From Taishania sp037189645 (GTDB lineage Bacteria; Bacteroidota; Bacteroidia; Flavobacteriales_D; Crocinitomicaceae), in contig JBBCIY010000008.1 of the NCBI GenBank assembly GCA_037189645.1, positions 62,001 through 126,000 of the forward strand: 64,000 nucleotides of DNA. Reading direction: 5' to 3'. The notes below the pieces were generated by a model. It made no database searches and had not been told where the DNA came from. It saw only the letters and a list, made by a program, of their open reading frames with translations. Below, in pieces: positions 42,296-49,340 of the stretch. How positions within the stretch are numbered: the stretch's first letter is position 1; every line of letters begins with the position of its first letter. A program made the position numbers and the translations under genes.

Positions 42296-42736
42296 ATGAT
42301 CTCTCCATACAATGATGAATATTTTATGAAACAGGCGCTCTCAGAAGCCCGAAAAGCACTGGAAAAAGAAGAAGTTCCGGTCGGAGCGGTCATCGTAGCC
42401 AATCAGCAGATCATAGCACGCACGCACAATTTAACGGAATGCCTGCACGATACAACAGCTCATGCCGAAATGCAGGCGATCACGTCCGCTTCCGGCCATA
42501 TCGGTGGGAAATACCTGACAGGATGCACCTTGTATGTTACGCTTGAGCCTTGCGTCATGTGCGCCGGCGCTTTGTACTGGTCGCAAATCGACAGGGTGGT
42601 GTTCGGAGCCAGTGATGAAAAACGCGGAGCAGGCAGAATTGACGGGATCTACCATCCCAAAACAAAAGTCGAAGGTGGGTTGCTGGCTGAAGAATGCGGA
42701 CAGCTGGTCCGTGATTTTTTCAGGTCAAAAAGATAA
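42296..42736 (+). CDS. tadA: tRNA-specific adenosine deaminase TadA
   Basis: The 146-residue enzyme deaminates A34 of tRNA-Arg(ACG) to inosine. The cytidine-deaminase motifs are complete: HAE at 56-58 with the catalytic Glu, and PCVMC at 85-89 supplying the other zinc ligands. The N-terminus (NDEYFMKQAL) matches family members, so the ATG at 42296 is the start even though a -7 box ends four bases before it. It converges with the DUF3109 gene. Confidence 0.95.
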   Translation: MISPYNDEYFMKQALSEARKALEKEEVPVGAVIVANQQIIARTHNLTECLHDTTAHAEMQAITSASGHIGGKYLTGCTLYVTLEPCVMCAGALYWSQIDRVVFGASDEKRGAGRIDGIYHPKTKVEGGLLAEECGQLVRDFFRSKR

Positions 42737-42800
42737 GTACTTTCAGGAGTTCCTATTTTCCAGAAAAGCCGGCATCCTCATAAGAAACGATAGGCTGCCA

Positions 42801-43385
42801 TCACTCTCCCTGGGATCGTTTCCATTCTTCATCCACCTTGCACAATTCCTCAAAAAACGGGACGCCCCACGCCCGGATGATCGGTTCTTTCAAAAAGCGA
42901 TAGACAGGAATGTTCAATTGTTCTCCGCACGCACATGCAGGCGCGCAGATCGACCACTCATCGTAGTTAAGTGCAATAAAATCATGGAATTTCTTTACAC
43001 GAATCGGATATAAGTGACAGGAAACGGGTTTCTTAAATGTTGTTTTTCCTTCCAGGTATGCTTTCTCAATCGCACATTTCGTGATTCCGTTCTCGTCGAA
43101 GTAAACAAAAGCACACTCAGCACCGTTCACCAGTGTCGTTACCGGCTCCCCATCATGGTCCATGTAGAATACCCCGGTTTTTTCAACCGCCTCGATCCCT
43201 TCCGGCCGCATGTAAGGCAGATAGCTTTCCAGGTCTTCTTCCATCTGGTCAACTTCTTCATACGTCAAAGGTGCCCCCGCATCTCCTTCTACACAACACG
43301 CTCCCTTGCAGGCATTCAGGTCGCAGACAAATTTCTGCTCAAACAGTTGAGTGGATACCAACTTATCATCTATTTCAACTAACAT
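42801..43385 (-). CDS. DUF3109 family cysteine-rich protein
   Basis: The 194-residue protein has a Cys-rich pattern CDLNACKGACC near residue 20-30 and further Cys in TKCAIEKA, VSCHLYP and CAPACACG segments, a layout suited to binding an iron-sulphur cluster or zinc. It matches the DUF3109 family common in Bacteroidota, of unknown function. ATG 43385 is preferred: upstream in-frame ATG 43439 precedes a seven-of-eight -7 box (GACCTTTG on the minus strand at 43400-43407). Confidence 0.85.
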   Translation of the reverse strand: MLVEIDDKLVSTQLFEQKFVCDLNACKGACCVEGDAGAPLTYEEVDQMEEDLESYLPYMRPEGIEAVEKTGVFYMDHDGEPVTTLVNGAECAFVYFDENGITKCAIEKAYLEGKTTFKKPVSCHLYPIRVKKFHDFIALNYDEWSICAPACACGEQLNIPVYRFLKEPIIRAWGVPFFEELCKVDEEWKRSQGE

Positions 43386-43426
43386 CTCAAAACTTTGTGC
43401 AAAGGTCCGAAAAATAAATGAATTTT

Positions 43427-44962
43427 TCAGCTTCCCCAATTCATCCTGTCCAGGTTCCGGTATTGGATCGCCTCTGCAATGTGTGGTGTGCCGATCAATT
43501 GTTCCTGGTCCAGGTCAGCGATGGTCCTCGCCACCTTCAGAATACGGTCATAGGCCCTGGCCGACAATCCCAGCCTGTCCATCGCGTTTTTGAGGATCCC
43601 TTTGCTTTCTTCCGCCAGCCGGCAATGCTCCTTGATCTGGTTGCTTCCCATCTGTGCATTGCAGTAAATTCCGGCGCTTTCCGAAAAGCGTTGCTGCTGG
43701 AATAACCGGGCCTTGATTACTCGTTCGCGAATATCCCTGCTGCATTCTCCTTCCTGCTCCATCGCCAGCTCATCAAACGACACCGGTGTCACTTCAATGT
43801 GCAGATCGATCCTGTCCAGCAACGGGCCGGAGATTTTGTTCAGGTAATGCCGAACCGCCCCCTGATTACACGAACATTCTTTTTCCGGGTGGTTGAAATA
43901 CCCGCACGGACAGGGATTCATTGCGCCGACCAGCATTACTCCCGCAGGAAAATCGATCGTGTACCTGGCCCTTGATATGGTTACAACACGGTCTTCCAGC
44001 GGCTGGCGCATTACTTCCAGTGCCGAACGCTTGAATTCGGGAAGCTCATCCAGGAACAATACTCCATTGTGCGCTAGAGAAAATTCACCAGGCTGCGGAA
44101 AAGTCCCTCCGCCTACCAGCGCGGTGTCCGATATGCTGTGGTGCGGTTTCCGGAACGGCCGGTGTGTAATGAGCCCGGTTGATTTGATCTTTCCCGCGAC
44201 ACTGTGAATCTTTGTCGTTTCCAGCGCTTCATCCAGTGTCATAGGCGGAAGAATCGTCGACAAACGCTTTGCCAGCATTGACTTTCCTGCTCCCGGAGGA
44301 CCGATCAGCACGATATTATGACCTCCCGAGGCTGCAATTTCAAATGCACGCTTGATCTTTTGCTGTCCCTTCACATCTTTGAAATCCACTTCAAACTCAT
44401 CCAGCATATTGGTAAAGGTCGATTCGATATCAATTTTTGTGGGGAGGACGGAAAGCTCTCCATTAAAAAAATCAACAACTTCTCTCAGGTTATTCATGCC
44501 GTAAACATCCAGTCCGTCAACAACTGCGGCTTCGGACGTATTCTCTGCCGGAAGGATCACAGAGGTGAATCCCTCTTTTTTAGCCTGCAAGACCATCGGA
44601 AGAACCCCCTTGACAGGCTGGAGCTTCCCATCCAATGACAACTCTCCCATTATCTGGAAGGATTCCAGTCGTTCCGGGTTGATCTGCCCGCTTACCGCCA
44701 GAACTCCGACGGCAATGGGAAGATCAAATACCGCTCCTTCTTTCCGGATATCAGCCGGGGCCATATTGATGGTAACTTCCCGTTGCGGAAACCTGAGACC
44801 GTTGTTGGAAAAAGCAGCCTTGATCCGCAGATGGCTCTCCTTAACGGAAGAATCGGGCAAACCGACCAGGAAAAAATTGATCCCCTGCCCTAAATTGACT
44901 TCAATGGTGATCGTCGTCGCATCAATCCCGATGACGGAACTGCTATAGGTTTTTACTAGCAT
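43427..44962 (-). CDS. YifB/ComM-like Mg-chelatase-family AAA ATPase
   Basis: The 511-residue protein has an N-terminal Lon-protease-like domain (about 1-170), a central Mg-chelatase AAA module with Walker A GPPGAGKS at 221-228, the DELPEF Walker B, a cysteine-rich segment (CPCGYFNHPEKECSC) that could bind zinc, and the conserved C-terminal domain. In gamma-proteobacteria ComM is a hexameric helicase that promotes branch migration in natural transformation; the same activity is plausible here but unproven in Bacteroidota. It overlaps the region upstream of the DUF3109 gene start by a few bases at its 3' end. Confidence 0.92.
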   Translation of the reverse strand: MLVKTYSSSVIGIDATTITIEVNLGQGINFFLVGLPDSSVKESHLRIKAAFSNNGLRFPQREVTINMAPADIRKEGAVFDLPIAVGVLAVSGQINPERLESFQIMGELSLDGKLQPVKGVLPMVLQAKKEGFTSVILPAENTSEAAVVDGLDVYGMNNLREVVDFFNGELSVLPTKIDIESTFTNMLDEFEVDFKDVKGQQKIKRAFEIAASGGHNIVLIGPPGAGKSMLAKRLSTILPPMTLDEALETTKIHSVAGKIKSTGLITHRPFRKPHHSISDTALVGGGTFPQPGEFSLAHNGVLFLDELPEFKRSALEVMRQPLEDRVVTISRARYTIDFPAGVMLVGAMNPCPCGYFNHPEKECSCNQGAVRHYLNKISGPLLDRIDLHIEVTPVSFDELAMEQEGECSRDIRERVIKARLFQQQRFSESAGIYCNAQMGSNQIKEHCRLAEESKGILKNAMDRLGLSARAYDRILKVARTIADLDQEQLIGTPHIAEAIQYRNLDRMNWGS

Positions 44963-45105
44963 AAAAGGTATGTTAAAGGTTATTTCTATCTTAAGTTAGT
45001 AAAAAAGTTGAATTAAAAAAAGTTTTTTAATGAAACGTTACATTTAGATTTCGGTTTAACCGGACAACATAAGCACACCAATAATCTGTACAATAAGAAA
45101 GCCTC

Positions 45106-45525
45106 TTACTTCTGCCTGGTTATTCCCTGTGCAATCCTTCCCCCGATCCACGCCATAGGAATATACGCGATGAGGAGATCGGTCAGAATAAACCAAACCG
45201 GTGCAGGAATCATAAAGCAGGCAAGGATTCCCCCGATCAAAAACAGAGCTCCGATCCCCAGCGAACATTTCATTTTATGCCTGGAAGCAATCACTCCGGC
45301 GATAACGGCCCCGGTGAGCGTTCCCAACGCATGTGCCAGAAAAGGGAAAACGAAATACCGGAACTCCAGGCCGGGCATCACACGTGCCAGCTCCTCCACA
45401 TTACCCGGATCGATCCCTTCAATGGGAAATAAGTAATGACCAATTTTTATCAAAGACATGTTGACCACTCCCCCGGAAAACCATCCCAGGATAATCGCCA
45501 GTATATTTCGTATGACCGGGCTCAT
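45106..45525 (-). CDS. four-helix membrane protein, unknown function
   Basis: The 139-residue protein has about four hydrophobic segments with a loop of about 30 residues after the first helix (PIEGIDPGNVEELARVMP). Such small membrane proteins with a long first loop are common in Bacteroidota. No motif reveals a role. It lies upstream of yifB on the same strand and downstream of the SUI1-like gene. Confidence 0.7.
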   Translation of the reverse strand: MSPVIRNILAIILGWFSGGVVNMSLIKIGHYLFPIEGIDPGNVEELARVMPGLEFRYFVFPFLAHALGTLTGAVIAGVIASRHKMKCSLGIGALFLIGGILACFMIPAPVWFILTDLLIAYIPMAWIGGRIAQGITRQK

Positions 45526-45555
45526 ATTGTTATTTTTTCAGGTTATTTTTACGAA

Positions 45556-45900
45556 TTATCCTCCCTTTCTCTTCGTCTGGTAGCCCTCCGCTTCCAGGAT
45601 GGCAATGATCTTATCCCGGAAATTTCCCTGCACCAGTATCTCCCCGTCTTTCACGCTCCCTCCTACTCCACACTTTGTCTTGAGTAATTTCCCCAGCTCT
45701 TTCAGGTCATCTTCTGTTCCGGCAAAGCCTTCCACCAGGGTCACTTCTTTTCCTCCGCGTGACTTCCTGTCAATGGAAACGTATAGTTTCTGCTGGTTCT
45801 TCGGAAGTGTTTCCGCCTCATCATCTGCATCGTACTGGTAACCGAAATCAGGGTTGGTTGAATAAACAATATTGATCCGTTCTTTTTTATTTTTAGCCAT
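45556..45900 (-). CDS. SUI1/eIF1 family translation-initiation-factor-like protein
   Basis: The 114-residue protein has the SUI1 fold: KLYVSIDRKSRGGKEVTLVEGF, then DLKELGKLLKTKCGVGGSVKDGEILVQG and a DKIIAILEAEGY ending. YciH, the Escherichia coli member, biases initiation against non-standard complexes; the natural role in Bacteroidota is uncertain. It forms a likely operon with the GDPD gene, 12 bases upstream in transcription direction. Confidence 0.93.
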   Translation of the reverse strand: MAKNKKERINIVYSTNPDFGYQYDADDEAETLPKNQQKLYVSIDRKSRGGKEVTLVEGFAGTEDDLKELGKLLKTKCGVGGSVKDGEILVQGNFRDKIIAILEAEGYQTKRKGG

Positions 45901-45912
45901 AATCGTTTGCTT

Positions 45913-46710
45913 TTAGTTCGATTTTTCAATCAACGCTGCTTTCAAATCATCAGCAATAATGGCGTCCGGCTGCTTCTGCAACGCCTGGCGGATCGATTTC
46001 GGAGCACGCATGTCAAACAAAATTACTTTTTTATTTTCAGATTTCATCATTGCAACATCCTCTTTTGCCGCTTTCGAATTGCGGATAATTACGCCTTCAC
46101 AGGCATAATTTCCCTGTTTCAGAACGCTGTAATCATCCATTGTATAAATATCCGCGAAAATTGTCCAGCCTGTGAGGGCAAGCTCATTCAGCCACGATTC
46201 ATAATTTGTAACAACAATAAAATTGACTTCCGTCCAGGTATCGATCGTTTCCCGGAGCGCATCGACCACCTCATCAAGCACAATGGGTTCTCCTGTACAG
46301 CCATTGTAATGCCTTATGTCCAGGTAGAATGTTTTCCCGGAATAAGCCGCAAAATTTAAATCTTTCAACCGGACAAGCTGTTCTTTATTCAGGGTTTTAA
46401 AGCGAACATTCTTCAATGCGTCATAAACCGATTCCGAGATACAGCCGTTTCCTGTCGTTTCATCTTCCAGCTTATCGTCGTGCAGCAGCCAGAGTTCTTT
46501 ATCCGCCGACAACTGCAGGTCTATTTCCACTCCCGAAACACCGGCCATCCCCAATGCCAGCTCAATTGATTCCAGGCTGTTGGCATGATAAACCGAGGAA
46601 GAGATGTTCAACCCGTTCCCGGCATGCCCGATGACCTCAACAGGATACGATTGTTTCTTACCACATCCCAGGATCAGTAACAGCAGTATGTAAACAGCAC
46701 TAAAACGCAT
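45913..46710 (-). CDS. glycerophosphodiester phosphodiesterase family lipoprotein
   Basis: The 265-residue protein starts with a lipoprotein signal (MRFSAVYILLLLILGC; lipobox LILGC). The GDPD motifs are VIGHAGNG and VEIDLQLSADKELWLLHD, which carry the catalytic His residues and metal Glu/Asp. The usual ENT triad after the first His reads HANS, a modest change. It would cleave glycerophosphodiesters into glycerol-3-phosphate in the periplasm. ATG 46710 is preferred over 46734 because it gives a proper signal; it overlaps the previous gene's stop by 11 bases. Confidence 0.85.
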   Translation of the reverse strand: MRFSAVYILLLLILGCGKKQSYPVEVIGHAGNGLNISSSVYHANSLESIELALGMAGVSGVEIDLQLSADKELWLLHDDKLEDETTGNGCISESVYDALKNVRFKTLNKEQLVRLKDLNFAAYSGKTFYLDIRHYNGCTGEPIVLDEVVDALRETIDTWTEVNFIVVTNYESWLNELALTGWTIFADIYTMDDYSVLKQGNYACEGVIIRNSKAAKEDVAMMKSENKKVILFDMRAPKSIRQALQKQPDAIIADDLKAALIEKSN

Positions 46711-47191
46711 AAATACACTCCATTTGAATGACATATCCCCATGTTCCCGATATCCTTGTCTTTTTATACATGTGATTCATCCCCTGTTCCCAGAGACCTC
46801 CGACAAGCAACGTCTGGCCGATCTGCCATTTCTTTCCGTACCTCCACCTCAGCCCGGCATTCAGTTCATGGTAATGCGTTTCTCCTTCGGGAACCTTGCT
46901 GTACCGAAGATAAGCATAACTGTATTGGACAACAGGACCCAGCCTGAATTTTTCTTTCTGAAGCACGCTGTAAAAAATCCCTGCCTTTACTTTCGGGAAA
47001 AACCTGGACTGGAATACCGACCGGACAATCCCATATTCAAAACCCGCCAGGACATTCCAGGACCCGAAAGCCCTTCCGTATTCCACTCCGTGAAAGAAAT
47101 CGGTTCGGCTGTAACTGAGCGACGTAGCAAGTGTATTCTGACCCGACACCGTCAGATCACACAACAGGAATATGAGTAACAGCTTTTTCAC
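46700..47191 (-). CDS. small outer-membrane beta-barrel-like protein, unknown function
   Basis: The 163-residue protein begins with a short signal peptide (VKKLLLIFLLCDLTVSG from a GTG start) and is followed by alternating strands with aromatic residues at their ends, as in an eight-stranded barrel. No ATG is available; GTG 47191 gives the clearest signal peptide, and TTG codons lie directly upstream. It precedes and overlaps the GDPD gene, so the two are co-transcribed. The start sits just after the uspA terminator, so expression either reads through or uses an unrecognised promoter. Confidence 0.68.
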   Translation of the reverse strand: MKKLLLIFLLCDLTVSGQNTLATSLSYSRTDFFHGVEYGRAFGSWNVLAGFEYGIVRSVFQSRFFPKVKAGIFYSVLQKEKFRLGPVVQYSYAYLRYSKVPEGETHYHELNAGLRWRYGKKWQIGQTLLVGGLWEQGMNHMYKKTRISGTWGYVIQMECIYAF

Positions 47192-47198
47192 ATGCAAC

Positions 47199-47223
47199 AA
47201 AAAAAGCGCACCGGGATGCGCTT
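47199..47223 (-). terminator. terminator of the universal-stress gene
   Basis: On the minus strand AAGCGCA (47217-47223, complement) and TGCGCTT (47204-47210, complement) form a 7-bp stem with a 6-base loop, followed by a run of T. Confidence 0.85.
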
Positions 47224-47245
47224 ACAAAATTAGTTCAATACGGGA

Positions 47246-48067
47246 TTACCCGTTAAAATCAACAGCAAGGGAAGAAATTCCTTCGATCGGGTTCATAATC
47301 AGGGTCGGGATCTGCGCTTCGTTATTCATAAGCGATACCTCATGGTTTGCGGTAATTACTCCCAACAGATTGTTTTTATTCAGGTTCATAAACGCGATCA
47401 GATCGCCTCCGACATTGATCGCATGCTTGATGATCTCTTTATCAAAATTGCTGCTTGGCGCAACTGTGGTTGTCACTTCGATGTTTCTTTCACTAAAGAA
47501 TTTATTGGCGAACAATACGTTCGCTTTCACTTGTTTCTTCAGGAACTCATCCGATTCATCCGGTGTGATCACATGTACCCGTGAATTGAAATAAGCAGCA
47601 ATGTCAGCGACAACAGCTAATTTCTGCTTTGTCTCTTTATTCAGGTCCAGCGGAACGATAATGTCATCGTATCCGGTGTCTTTCGGGCTTTTTTCCTGAA
47701 CGATGATAAAAGGAACCGTTGAGCTGTTGATGACTTTCAACGCATTGCTTCCGGTAATGTGCTGCCATCCCTGAATACCATGAGTTCCCATGAATATCAG
47801 TTCCGCGTGCTTCTCAGCCGCGAAATCACCGATGTCTTCAAAGATGCTCCCGATACGCACATTCGGAATCAGTTTTACGGACGTATCAAACTGGGATAAA
47901 ATCTTGGTCAGTTGTTGCTCGGCTTCTTTTATATCTTTTCCTTTTGCAATGACATGCAATACATTGATCTCTGCATTTACCTGGCTTGCAGTTGCAATGG
48001 CATGCTCCAGTGCAATATTCGCCACATTTGTGAAATCGTGAGGAACAATAAAGTTTTTTGTTTTCAT
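47246..48067 (-). CDS. tandem-domain universal stress protein (UspA family)
   Basis: The 273-residue protein has two Usp modules. The first (1-140) contains the ATP-binding pattern GTHGIQGWQHITGSNALKV near residue 92; the second (150-273) lacks a complete G-rich motif and may not bind nucleotide. The family is linked to stress survival and low-growth states. It is probably monocistronic, with a terminator behind it and no exact -7 box in front. Confidence 0.9.
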   Translation of the reverse strand: MKTKNFIVPHDFTNVANIALEHAIATASQVNAEINVLHVIAKGKDIKEAEQQLTKILSQFDTSVKLIPNVRIGSIFEDIGDFAAEKHAELIFMGTHGIQGWQHITGSNALKVINSSTVPFIIVQEKSPKDTGYDDIIVPLDLNKETKQKLAVVADIAAYFNSRVHVITPDESDEFLKKQVKANVLFANKFFSERNIEVTTTVAPSSNFDKEIIKHAINVGGDLIAFMNLNKNNLLGVITANHEVSLMNNEAQIPTLIMNPIEGISSLAVDFNG

Positions 48068-48168
48068 AGAAGAATTATATACTGGTTTTATAGTTTCAAT
48101 TTCAGGTGTAATATTAGTAAAAAAACAGCTTTCATGTTCATAAATGAACGGAAAAATGTTGTTTTAAG

Positions 48169-49068
48169 TCATTTAATCTGTTTCTCCCGTTCATTCCATC
48201 TCGATTTTATAATCGCATTGAGTATCACGACCACAATTATCAGCAACGACCCGATGTAGAAATTCATCCCCAGCAGTTCATGCTCTTTCAGCAGGAAAAT
48301 CGCTAAAACGATGGTATAGACAGGTTCCAGGTTGACACTTAGCGAAACTGTAAACGCTCCCAGTTTCTTAACCACATCTATCATTAATACAAAAGCCAGG
48401 CTGGTACAGACGATGCCCAGGAACAACAGCCACCAGAAATCAGACTGCGTCATGCTGAGCGCCTCCGTTGTCAGCTGTCCGTCAGCATACAGCACAATCG
48501 TAAGGAAAACGATCCCTGTAAGCATTTCATAAAAAGTAATCTGGGGAGACGGAATCGTTTGCGCCAGCTTCGCATTGGAAACAGAAAAAAGCGCGGCCAG
48601 AAAAGCTGCCGTCAGTCCGTAAGCCAGTGCCACGTATTCATCTGCCTTAAAATCCGAGGAAACAAAGTAGATCCCGTAGATCACAATCAGTCCGAACAAA
48701 AATTCAAGCCACGAAAATTTTCGTTTCATGATGATCGGCTCCAGCCAGGTCACATGCAATGTGGTGGTTGAAAGGCACAGGATGCCCAGCGAGGCAGTTG
48801 AAAGAGCGATTGCCTTGTAAAATGTAACCCAATGCACGCAGGTGATCACACCAACCAGGAACAGCTTCCAGAGATCCTGAGAGTTTTTGAGCCGGTAGGA
48901 AACCTTGAACAACGGCAGCAGAATGAATAACCCGAAGGATGCGATGATCACCCTGTACCATACAATTACTTCCGGAGACAGGTGGATCAGCTTACCAAGA
49001 ATCCCGGTAAACCCCCAGACAAAAATGATGACATGCATCAGGATGTGATAACGATATTTAGCCACCAT
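48169..49068 (-). CDS. EamA/DMT-family transporter
   Basis: The 299-residue protein has ten membrane helices in two EamA halves, typical of drug/metabolite exporters such as RhaT- or YdcZ-like carriers. The substrate cannot be told from sequence. I use ATG 49068 (MVAKYRYH), because the longer frame to 49230 crosses an exact minus-strand -7 box (49094-49101) and adds 54 residues that do not look like a membrane protein. Confidence 0.87.
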   Translation of the reverse strand: MVAKYRYHILMHVIIFVWGFTGILGKLIHLSPEVIVWYRVIIASFGLFILLPLFKVSYRLKNSQDLWKLFLVGVITCVHWVTFYKAIALSTASLGILCLSTTTLHVTWLEPIIMKRKFSWLEFLFGLIVIYGIYFVSSDFKADEYVALAYGLTAAFLAALFSVSNAKLAQTIPSPQITFYEMLTGIVFLTIVLYADGQLTTEALSMTQSDFWWLLFLGIVCTSLAFVLMIDVVKKLGAFTVSLSVNLEPVYTIVLAIFLLKEHELLGMNFYIGSLLIIVVVILNAIIKSRWNEREKQIK

Positions 49069-49093
49069 AATTATGTTCCAAAATTCAAGCCTG

Positions 49094-49101
49094 CAAAAGT
49101 A
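49094..49101 (-). promoter_or_regulatory. -7 promoter box of the EamA transporter gene
   Basis: The minus strand reads TACTTTTG, an exact TAnnTTTG, 25 bases before ATG 49068. Confidence 0.6.
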
Positions 49102-49306
49102 GTGAAAAGATGGTTTGCTGCGATCGTGTACTTCACCTTTTTGAATGTTATTATTCTGTGGCCAGCTTCCCCGAAAGCAGATCGTTTTACAGCTTTTTAT
49201 CCGGTTTTTCGTTAAAAAATAAAAAATCAATATTATTTATAACCGTTTTGTAAAAATTCATCAAAATATTATCCTTTTTTATAAGAGTCCTATGAATTAA
49301 TATGTC

Positions 49307-49314
49307 TAACTTTG
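49307..49314 (+). promoter_or_regulatory. -7 promoter box of sucAB
   Basis: TAACTTTG is an exact TAnnTTTG lying after the ATG at 49302, in what a longer start would read as codons 2-5; it fits a start at 49341, 26 bases downstream. Confidence 0.6.
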
Positions 49315-49340
49315 TCGTTCCAAAAATTGTGCACAAAGAC

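Noticed and set aside
49069..49230. 54-residue N-terminal extension of the EamA transporter
   Set aside because: An exact -7 box lies within it and the sequence does not fit a membrane-protein start.
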